DNA from: Meghimatium bilineatum
Lineage: Eukaryota > Mollusca > Gastropoda > Stylommatophora > Philomycidae
Assembly (NCBI GenBank): GCA_034231615.1
Contig: CM067306.1
Location: forward strand, 65,747,790 to 65,811,789
Direction of reading: 5' to 3'
DNA length: 64,000 nt
Positions 37,401 through 49,400 of this stretch are shown here, in pieces. The notes under the pieces are model-generated. The model saw nothing but the letters and a program-made list of their open reading frames with translations. It did not search any database and was not told the origin of the DNA. Position 1 is the stretch's first letter. Each line of letters opens with the position of its first letter. A program made the translations under genes and the position numbers.

Positions 37401-40400
37401 GTCCATGTGGTATTATTGGGCTAGGATTATTCTTGTGTCTCGTTCATGTGGTATTATTGGGCTAGGATTCTTCTTGTGTCTCGTCCATGTGTTATGATTG
37501 GTCTAGGATTATTCTCGTGTCTCGTTCATGTGGTATTATTGGGCTAGGATTATTCTCGTGGCTAGTCCATGTGTTATGATTGGCCTAGGATTAGATATAT
37601 AAAAACAATAGTTTTTTTGCTGGCTGTAACAACTACAATTACCGCTCCTTTCTTGATCAGATCGACATATCAACATCCTGTCTTAGCCCGGCCTTGACAT
37701 TGTTAGCATACATCTAAATAACGTATGCATTTATGTTGACTAAGATAAACATGTTAAAATAGAAATGTGTACTGTAAACAAAATAATTGCTTTCTATAAA
37801 TGAGGGCTGCAGTTGCACCGCTACGGTGACAATGCAATTTGCGTCAGTGGGATGCTTTTATTGGTCTAATTTATACGGTGTTCACTCAATTTGTATCAGC
37901 TGTTAGAATTAATGGAATTTTAAACCCAAGAAATGGAATATGATATTTGAGTCTGCCCCATATTGAGAACATGCTATTCAAATATCTGTCAAAGGCATTA
38001 TTGAACCATAAGAATACACGTTATTTCTATTCTGGAGTAATATCTACCAAATAAGAGTCAAATTGAGTCATGTGAATGTCTTAAACCCTATACAAGGCAA
38101 CAGTTTCGACAAAAATGTGCATGTAATGCTCAGTTAAGACATGCATACGATGGTTGAATATCCTATTTAAGACGTGTTTATTACTAGAATATCGTGACTA
38201 ATGATATTCTAGGCAATAATTACTTCCATTAGGTTGCTGTTGTTGTCTGATTACTCTGATTTCTCAGCAGCCATCAGTAGAAATTAGATCTGTTACTTTA
38301 TGTGTCTGAGATGATCTCACTATCTGCAGGCGTTGAACCGGATATTGTATGAGATTCTAGAATAATACCCAATTTTAAAAATGTGTACTAGAGTTTTCCG
38401 TGAAATATGTTAATTATCCGCTAATGAATCATTGTGCACATGTTTTTATATAATATTTATAATATATTTATAATAATATAGTGGTATATTAATACAATTT
38501 TAAAATCATGTGTCAGTGTAAAGTAACACTGTGGGCTCACGTTTTCAAAACACGCTCTTTTTCTACGTATTCGCACTATCAAGTACACCAATTACGCGCT
38601 ACGGAAACCCGTATACGAACATTTTCACATTTGGATATTAATTTAGAGCCACGTACTCATGATCTATATAGAAAGTTATAAGTAAATTTTTCTTCCCCCC
38701 CCCCCACACACATAAGCTGAGGTGTATTGATAAATACGGTGCTAGGCCTTTATTTTTCATTGAGCAACAGCATACCTAAGGATGATGTGGTCACTATCCG
38801 TTGCCCTAACTTTTCCAGAAGATCTGGTACCACAATATTGTTCAATTTCTCTAGATGTTTCCATCGACGCTACGTTTTAGAATAACAATCTTTCATTTAT
38901 ATAAAACTGTACCGTTATTCTTCTTGAACTCCACGTATATTAACTATCTATGTCTTATAAGTTTTCCGTAGACTTTTATAGTTAGAAGTGCTTTTATATT
39001 TATTTCTTAACACTTTACAACAAGGTTGCCATTAAGTATATGAAGTAACTATATAATGAATGTTTGGGTGACTTACCGGCAGAAAGACTTAGCTTAAGTA
39101 GCTGTTTTGTTGGTTTGTCTGACAAGAGGAGTTAAAACACGCCGATTATTTCCCGAGTTAAACCTTCCAATTTCCACATTATGGGAAAAAAACAATATTT
39201 CTACTTTCATCATCTGTAATGAATTCATACAGAATGTTGACATTTTCTTTTACCAGTTACGGTCAACTGGAAGTCATATGAAATGTTTACGGGTCCTAAA
39301 TTCAATACAAAGGAAGAACATTTTACAAATTAGGCTTCAACTTGATTTCAATCACAAGTCATGAACACAACAGAATGTATGCAAGTTGTAAAAAGTACAA
39401 AAAAGCACGCAGTCGAAATTGTGCCCTAAGATTGTAATGAATGTTGTTTCATTCCTTACTTTGATAAAATAACTTACAGAGTATACATAACTTAATTAAC
39501 ATTGTTTTACTGGTTCAAGCAACGATACTTGCTAGTTATTGTTTGTTTGTTACATTCTCCCAAGAATTACTAACGATTACCTCTGGTTTCACATGTACAA
39601 TCTAGTGTGGTTCCCTCAGCTGTTAATTGTACCAAAATTACTACACCCTGCACAGAAACCGAATTGCTCCAATTAACTCCGCATATTTGGAATATGTGTC
39701 CCAACATTCTTGAAACTCATAGTAGCACTGATATATAAGCACTTTTCATTGAACCGTTGTTATACTTTCATGCATTTCATTATATACACATTCTGTGCTG
39801 TAATCCTCCTTTTTTTGTTGCATTTCTGTACTTTGCTATTTTTTGTGCATGTTATAGGAGACGCATCAACTGACGTTTACGGCAAAACATATTTACTTAA
39901 GAAAAACAATGTATAATTGGTTTCAGCATTACGCAATGTTCTCTCCTTATTTTTAACAAACAAATGGGAAACAAAAACACATGTAACTATCCCAGGCCCG
40001 AGATGGTTTGGGGGGGGGGGGGGGTGATATTTGATTTTTCTAGGTTACCCTCCCTCCATTAAATAAAATTTTTCCACGGCCCTGAACGATTCCCAGCTAC
40101 GACTGTTGGATTATAATGTTAACATGTAATATTCAATGTTAACACGTAGTAGTAAATATTAACATATGATTCTGATAGCTGGAAAGTAACAAGGTAAATG
40201 CAGAGGAAATTAATTTCATGTGAAAATAAATGTCGTAGAAAACTCTTAAATATTGATTCTTAAATATTGGTTGGGAAGAATTCAAATCAAAATATCAAAT
40301 AAGAGAAGACACCAAACAGCAATATGTTTCTACAACAATAACGCGAAAACTGTGAACTTATATCGGACTTGTACTTAGTTTGTCTTTATTTTTTGTTGTA

Positions 40401-43400
40401 ATTTCGCTTTCATTGTCTCCCTTCGACACGTGATAAAGTAGAATGAGAACTATTGTTACTAAGTAGATTCCCTCTATAGCGCATCCTTGTATAACACATT
40501 TCCTTATATAACAACACTGTTCAAAATCCTCAGTTATATTTATTCTATATTGTTTGTACTGTATATAACGAATTTCTGTTCTTACATGTATATTTCATCG
40601 GCCTAGACCACGTTGTTATAGCGAGATTGGACCCTATCAAACAAGTTGTTATACTGGGATTTGACCGTACCAAACAGGCGTTATAACGGGATTGGACCCT
40701 ATCAAACAAGTTGTTTATAAAACCATGTCCTTGTATTCCCCAGGTCCCACAGATTGTGCTCGTCTCCATCCTATGCTTGTTGATAATCGTCGGCAACTCA
40801 TGTGTCCTGGCAGCTATCCGATTGTCACAGAGTGGAAGGAAGTCCAGGATGAACTTTTTCATTATGCACCTGGCTTTAGCAGGTGTGTATTACCTGCCAT
40901 TATTATATTATGTCTCGATATCATTATGTTTTTGATAATCATATCATACAAGTTGTTAGGTAAATTATGCACCTGACTTTAAGCGGTGTAGATTGACTTT
41001 TCATTATCATGTTTGTCCTTGATATCATTATCATGTTTCTCCTTGATATCATTATCATGACAGTTGTTACTATCATCATCCTGGACTAACTATCATCTAT
41101 CACATCTTTGTCATTATCTAACATAGAACTACTTATTATATTCTAATTCCTATTCTTGAACTGATTCTCTACCCCGTTATTCCTTTCTTTTCCATACTTG
41201 CTGATCACTTAAATCCGCCCAGATTAATCTCTCCACACAAATAATCTACTTCATCTCTCCACACAATTAATCTACTTTATCTCTCCACACAACTAATCTA
41301 CTTCATCTCTCCACACAACTAATCTACTTCATTTCAATCTTCCCCCAGATCTACTTGTTGGTGTCATGGTATGTCTAGCAGATTTGGCCAGCAAGATCAC
41401 CATCGAATGGTACGCTGGAAATGTGATGTGCAAGATTATGCAATATCTGCAAGCTGTGGTCACCTACGCCTCAACATATATGCTGGTCAGTCTCTCCATT
41501 GACCGCTACGACGCTGTGGCTAGACCAATGAACTTCTCTAGAAGCGGTAAGTACATTCCCCAAATATGTATATTTCAAAATCTCTCTCATTGACCCACTT
41601 ACTACCAATAAACGAGAAAACGTTAGCAAAATTTTCACAAAAACATAATGGTAACCTCTATTTACGCATGCGCTGCAAGGCCAGTACAGCGGACACTAAT
41701 TACACTAGAAACTACGCCTCTGCACTCGTAATGAAGAGCATATTAGGGTGTTTACTAAATGAACTTGGGTATGAATTTGATAGTCATAGATAAAAACATA
41801 CACGAGAAAATGCATATACAACTGGAAGATGTAAAATATTTACTAAGCAGATGACATTCAAAATGGACATCTTTGAGATGGCATGATTGCAGGCGGTTAA
41901 TGTTTGCAGAAATGTATTACTGGTTTTATTCTCTGATATTTTCAAAGCGGTTGGATGCGTGTTTAATATCCGGTCATAACACACGTTCTTAATTTATGAT
42001 GTATGGACATCCTTAAGTCAAACGTTATAATCTGTGTTTCATTCATTTCTAGGTTACCAAGGTCGATGTTTGGTATACACTGCATGGCTAGTCTCATTCG
42101 TCTTTGCTCTTCCAGCTCTTTTCATCTACAAGGAAGAAATGCCAGGTGGAAGAAAACAGTGTTGGGTTGACTTTCCGCTGCTGTGGCACTGGCAGGTACA
42201 TATTAATTGTGTCATCATAAACCTCATCTACACAATCATTATTATCATCAACATAATTATAGTCATCATTACCACTGTCATTATAATCTTCATTATCCGC
42301 AGATCATCGCCGTAAGCAGCATCAGTATTGTCGCTACCATCACTAACACTGTCATTATATATTTGTTGTCGTTACCACTGTAATTGTCATAATCATCATT
42401 TCGTCATTGCCACACACACCCCACATGATCATAATCATAACTAATATCTTATTGTAACCACCCACATCATCGTAAATATTATCATCGTCGTCATCACCCC
42501 ATCATCACACAACCATCACACAACCATCACACAACCATCACACAACCATCACAACAATTTTCAGCAGTTATGGTATCCTTTAAAAATATCATACTTTCTG
42601 ATGATTATTGATTGGTATATGATTATTGATTGATCAGTGATTATTGATTGATCAGTGATTATTGATTGATCAGTGATTATTGATTGATCAGTGATTATTG
42701 ATTGATCAGTGATTATTGATTGATCAATGATTAGTATCTGACTTCACTTCGCTCCTATGAGCAAACTTATAGGTTACATATTCTTCCAGATCAAATATCA
42801 TAGTGTATGCATACTGATGGCACATTTTATTGTTATCAAAAGATTATATCGTGGTCATCATTATTATCAGCATCACTGACAACATCATCGTCATCTTCAC
42901 CACCATTTTGATTAGTGTAACTAAAATACAATTTTCATCATCATTAACATGGAAATAGCAGACAGCAACAACACCAGGCACAAAAAAACCAAACGACACC
43001 GCGCATACGTTTAGCAGAACACGACCTCGTCCCCAGGGGCCATTACTTCTGCACTCTGAATCTATAATTGATCTCCCATCTGATCTCAAAGTTACTAAAT
43101 GGTGGAAATTTAACGGATGCTAAATCTAAACAAGGATATAAGTCCCACCTTCAGCGTTTTTATATCACTCTTTGATGGTGTAGTTTTGTGACACATTAAT
43201 TCTGATACTTTGTCTGTCTGTCGTTATTTCAATCTGGGTCCATTTTCTAGTCTGTGGTACCGTCTCTTTTATATTTGATATTCTCAGTTCCCCAATCTAC
43301 AAATGTATCTGTAACATTGAGGCTCAATCTACAAATGTATCTGTAACATTGAGGCTCAATCTACAAATGTATCTGTAACATTGAGGCTCAATCTACAAAT

Positions 43401-46400
43401 GTATCTGTAACATTGAGGCTCAATCTACAAATGTATCTGTAATATTGAGGCTCAATCTACAAATGTATCTGTAACATTGAGACTCAATCTACAAATGTAT
43501 CTGTAACATTGAGGCTCAAGATATGAGTTGACAAGTGCTAAAAGCATTAGCTGATGAAGAGGATTGCCTCATGAGCTACAGATTTATAATAAATTAGGTT
43601 GCTCATGTGTTGTCAGGGGCAGAAAGGGGAGCAACGAATATTAACACTGTTTACCTTCCATGCATGTGGTTAGAGGCGACGAAAGAGGTTATAGGATGGA
43701 GTTGGCTATTTCATCCCATATAGTCTTAGAAATGACTTAGAAGCTATGCTTAAGGTTGGATATGTCAGGCCAAAATGTGCAGATATCGCAGCAAAGTTGT
43801 AAACCATGGCACCGCATTAAATTCTCTGAACTACACTCGGCTGATTTGCATGAGTTTGAGAAGGCATGCAAAAAAAGATAAGAAAACTGATGTCTTTTGT
43901 CCCTATACAGAGACATAACAGCATGGAAAAAGTAACAATGGAAGGCATGATTTCTGGAAATAAGTGAAAGGGTCGCACAATAAAACGATAAGGAAGAGAA
44001 ATTTCATAATGTTTAGTGGAAGAGACATGTCAATAGGCAAAAAGTAATGCACATAGAATATAATTCATGAAAATTGCCAATCTGAAGCAGAAAGTAGATC
44101 TTCCATAATAATAACATCAACAACAATAATAATAGTAACAAAAACACCAGCAGCAGCACCAACACTAATAATAATAACAATAAGAGATTAAGATAAGAAA
44201 TACTTATAGCCGATAATTCAAAGACAACTGTCACAAGAAGCAGAAGAGAACAAAATACAAACGATAACTTACGTTGAAAGTTTAGTAATCAATGATTGAA
44301 CGATAACCAATTCTCTTCTACAGCTGTTTTTCACTGCTGTGACTGTTGTAACATTCCTAATGCCGGCCCTCATCATCGCCTCCTGCTACATATCTATTAT
44401 CTACATAATTTGGTCTAAGGGTCAAAGTCACGAGCCTCATCGTCCACCAGAAAGGATGGTTCTACATCACGGAGGTGAGGCTAAGTTTATACACGTGACT
44501 CGTTCATGTTTACTCAGACTTTTGCTTAATTCTATTTAATATACATAATTAATAAATATTTACCGGGAACAATGATAATTATATAGAACAATTATTGTAA
44601 TTCCGGGTGCTATTCAACTTAATCACCATAGAACGCGAACTTGTGTCCATTTAGAGGGGTGTAACTCTTTCAATGATTCAGTGCAATACACTATGACATA
44701 ATTCTAGGCCGAAGTGACATCTTCGTGACCTATCACTTGTGTGGAAATGTATATTAACTTGTGAATTGTGTGTGTTGGGTTGACAATTGGTATATTTACT
44801 GATTTCACGTAGGGGTTGGTATGATGATATATAAAGTACAGTACAATTTTCAATTTCTCACGTTATTGAGGCGTTTTGGGGAATACGGTGAAGGCCCCGT
44901 ACTTTTCATTGACCCGACATACCTGGGCATGCAGTGGTCGACATCACGATGACTTTATTAATTTCTCATGCGCTTTGTTATGATGATGCATGGATGTGTT
45001 TGAAACGTACTGATGTGCTCAGCTAGCAATGTGTTCTGCCAGCAATGAGCTCAGCCAGCAATGGCAATGTGCTCAGCCAGTAATGTGCTCAGCCAGTAAT
45101 GTGCTCAGCCAGTAATGTGCTCAGCCAGTAATGTGCTCAGCCAGTAATGTGCTCAGATGAATACGTTCTCAGATTATTGGTAATCAACACAAGCCTGTAG
45201 ATAAGAGGTTTGGGGTTCAACCCGCATCTACGACCAGGGGGTTCACCCACATCTACAGCCATGTATTAACGTTTCTAATTGAATGAAGTCAATCTTATAA
45301 TCTTATATTCACCTGCAACCTTTATTAGGAACTGTGATGTTGTCATTGCATGAATCAAATAACTAAATTATGAATGAAAAAACATTATAAACAAACTAGT
45401 GAAATCATAACCAAATTAGTTAATTAACGAACAAATTAGTTAATTAAGGAAAAAAATAGTTAATTAATGAACGAATTAGTTAATTAACAAACACGTTAGT
45501 TAATAATGAACAAATTAGTTAATTAATAAACAATTTAAAAAGTAGTGAATTCATTAACTTTGACAGGAACATCGGCACCAACACTCATGACATTCAGAGA
45601 CAGGCGTCAAGAGACTGGCCGTGGTATTATCCCTCAGGCGAAAATAAGGACTATCAAGATGACTCTTATCATCGTTATTGGTGAGTTCCGCTGATGTTCT
45701 CTTGATATTACAATAGCCATCATTGCGATCGTCAACATTTTAGAGGTTGTTATTCTTCTTCTTCCAAATTTGAGCTCTATGACGAATAAAAACCTTCAAC
45801 AATTATCTTCAATATATTTTCTCTGTCATTTACTGATCTCTCTTCATGCAATGGAATCCTTCTATACGGCATATCCTTTTATATATTTCCATATTTAACA
45901 ACAATTTTCAAAATCTCAAATTATATTTATTATTTTACAATATATATATATATATAGTTCACCTTAGAAAAAACATATTATTACTGGAGGTTTTGCATCA
46001 ATTTCTTGCTTTTGTCTTCTGCCTTACTTATTCACCCGCTGCCTAATGAGTTAGCACAGGAGTGCATTAGGCTAGGGGAGTAAACCCCCAGCAAAAAATC
46101 CGGAGAGGATACCCTAAGGTGTCCATGGTGTATTAAACCACCTTCTGGCATCTGCTGCAGTTCTATTTATTTCCAAGCTTACTGACGTTGCATTTCTTTT
46201 GGAACTAATTAACAGACTGCGTTAGTGCAAACTCATAAGGCATTTTCTCGATAAAACCTAGTCACCAAGCAAGCATATTCATGTATGAAACATAGAAGCT
46301 ATGTGTCTGGACAGCTTATACAGGCCTGCTTAAAGACATAAACGGCGATCATCATTATCGTCATCATCGTCGTCATCATCATCATCATCATCATCATCGT

Positions 46401-49400
46401 ACTGCATATAGCGAATTTATTTTATTACATAAATATTTATTTCGGTATGACCAACTTGTTATAGTAGGTTATGGCTGTATAATAATCACAAATGTATATT
46501 TTTCCAACTTCCAATCCCATTTATCACCGAAATTGATAAGATCTGAAATGTTCAGGCAAGCCAATAAATCATCAATTTATCTGACTACTAAATATATTTC
46601 CGAACAATTCACTTTAATAGTTCAGCTATCGTAACCAATAAATACCGAGAAATAGTTCTCTAGGGTCATTTCTAAGAAAATTATACGCCAAGGAAATTGA
46701 GTCTGATTGGGGAATTCCCAATAGGCTACTGTCATTTGGCGTAAATTATGGCATTGAGTATCGCGCGTAACCTATGACTTTTGGCAAGTTCTGTGAATTG
46801 GTTGGTGGAATGAAGAGAAAGACTACGATTGAGATAGGTTAAAATGTGTTATCGATGAGAGCTACAGAAGCAGCTACAATCGATTGGTTGATCTAAAGTG
46901 TGAAAAATAAAATTGAAAAGGTTAAAGAATATGGAAAATGTGTGTCTCTTAACAATAACGTTTGTGGTCCCTAGCAAAATGAATGTTTAAATTAATTATT
47001 GAATAATTTTCAATGTAATTGTTTATATTAATTAAACCTAAAATAATCAAGCAGGCACGTATTTCAACCAAGAACCGTAAATCCTATCCTAACTTCAATA
47101 GAGTAGACATTACTTTATTTTTTTTTTACTGATTATATTTATTAATATAACTACAGTGGATTTCTATCTATGGTTGAAAAAAAAACGTGCCTCATTTAAA
47201 GAGGCTTTAATCACATACTTACCAGGAGCTTTCATATGTTGATATTCAATAGCAAAAAGTATAGAATTGTTCCCCTTTGTTCGATATTTATAGTTATCTC
47301 CCATAATGTAGATAAATACATTTTATAATTATCTCCCACAACGTAAATATATAAGGTGTTCTATTGTAATTATCTCCCATACTGTAAATATATAAAGTTT
47401 ATATTTTTATATTTTCACAGTTTTTATCGTGTGTTGGAGTCCGTACTTCGTGTACAATCTGTTGGACGTCTATGAACTCATACCTTTCAGCAATCCTATA
47501 TCAACCTTAATCCAGTCCGCAGCACCTCTCAACTCAGCTGCCAACCCGATCATTTACGGAATCTTCAGCACACGGATATGCAAAAATTTAAGGTAATGTC
47601 AGGTATGCAGCTGATGTTAGAGTGTGGCTGGTGCCATAACACGGTCGAATAGATATTCAAGGCCTTTGAATGTGTCACTCCAGTAGGATGGTCCGTGTTT
47701 TTAATTGATTTGCGAGAACAATATACTCAAGGTTAACAATGACAAGTACGGATCATCCACCGGAAGTGACCAGTTCGAAGGACTTGTATCTCTACTCAGT
47801 TGAATCAAGAGCATGTGAACATCTATAAATAGCTTATTAACGGGAATTTCCATTGACTCATTTTTGTGTAATTAGTGATAAGGATTAAGTAACTCATCCT
47901 TAGCTGCTGTCCCCACATCTAAGGCTGGTTGCAACGAACATCCAACAGCGTCTTTCTCTTACCTTGGTAGTGCACTCTGCTAGACTATAATATGTCCATC
48001 TCACAATAATTCCCTCTCACTTATATTTCTGCCTACCCATTGAACAAATCCTTCAAGTTATCTATCATATAAAACAGATTGAAAAGTTACGGATATAGTG
48101 TTGAGATTGTAGTTAGGAGAGGATGGATATATAGTGTTGAGATTGTAGTTAGGAGAGGATGGATATAGTGTTGGGATTGTAGTGAGGAGATGACGGATAT
48201 AGTGTTGAGATTGTAGTGAGATGACGGATATAGTGTTGAGATTGTAGTTAGGAGAGGATGGATATAGTGTTGAGATTGTAGTTAGGAGAGGATGGATATA
48301 GTGTTGAGATTGTAGTTAGGAGAGGATGGATATAGTGTTGGGATTGTAGTGAGGAGATGACGGATATAGTGTTGAGATTGTAGTGAGATGACGGATATAG
48401 TGTTGAGATTGTAGTGAGATGATGGATATAGTGTTGAGATTGTAGTTAGGAGAGGATGGATATAGTGTTGAGATTGTAGTTAGGAGATGACGGATATAGT
48501 GTTGAGATTGTAGTGAGGAGATGACGGATATAGTGTTGAGATTGTAGTAAAGTTGGCATGGATATAGTTTTGATATTTTAGCGAGAAAGTAGCTGAGAAA
48601 TAAAGTGTGACAATAGAAAAAAACAAGCAGAAAGAAAAGACAATGCATGACATTTATCAGATACTGGGCAGTTCAACAGTTAGGAAGAAAGTCAGTAACA
48701 AAATCTGATGAGATCATTAAGATAAGCTGTGATGACAGCATGAATCAATCTTAACACAGCACATAGTGTTGGCAGCCGCGGTGTGATGTACAAGATTGTT
48801 GGCAGCCGCGGTGTGATGTACAAGTTTGTTGGTAGCCGCGGTGTGATGTACAAGTTTGTTGGTAGCCGCGGTGTGATGTACAAGTTTGTTGGCAGCCGCG
48901 GTGTGATGTACAAGTGTGTTGGTAGCCGCTGTGTGATGTACAAGTTTGTTGGTAGCCGCGGTGTGATGTACAAGTTTGTTGGTAGCCGCGGTGTGATGTA
49001 CAAGTTTGTTGGCAGCCGCGGTGTGATGTACAAGTTTGTTGGTAGCCGCGGTGTGATGTACAAGTTTGTTGGCAGCCGCGGTGTGATGTACAAGTGTGTT
49101 GGTAGCCGCGGTGTGATGTACAAGTTTGTTGGTAGCCGCGGTGTGATGTACAAGTTTGTTGGTAGCCGCGGTGTGATGTACAAGTTTGTTGGCAGCCGCG
49201 GTGTGATGTACAAGTGTGTTGGTAGCCGTGGTGTGATGTACAAGTTTGTTGGCAGCCGCGGTGTGATGTACAAGTTTGTTGGTAGCCGCGGTGTGATGTA
49301 CAAGTGTGTTGGTAGCCGCGGTGTGATGTACAAGTTTGTTGGTAGCCGCGGTGTGATGTACAAGTTTGTTGGCAGCCGCGGTGTGATGTACAAGTTTGTT

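Noticed and set aside
40692-40976. 94-codon ORF overlapping receptor exon 2
   Set aside because: Out-of-frame shadow of the true TM1 exon.
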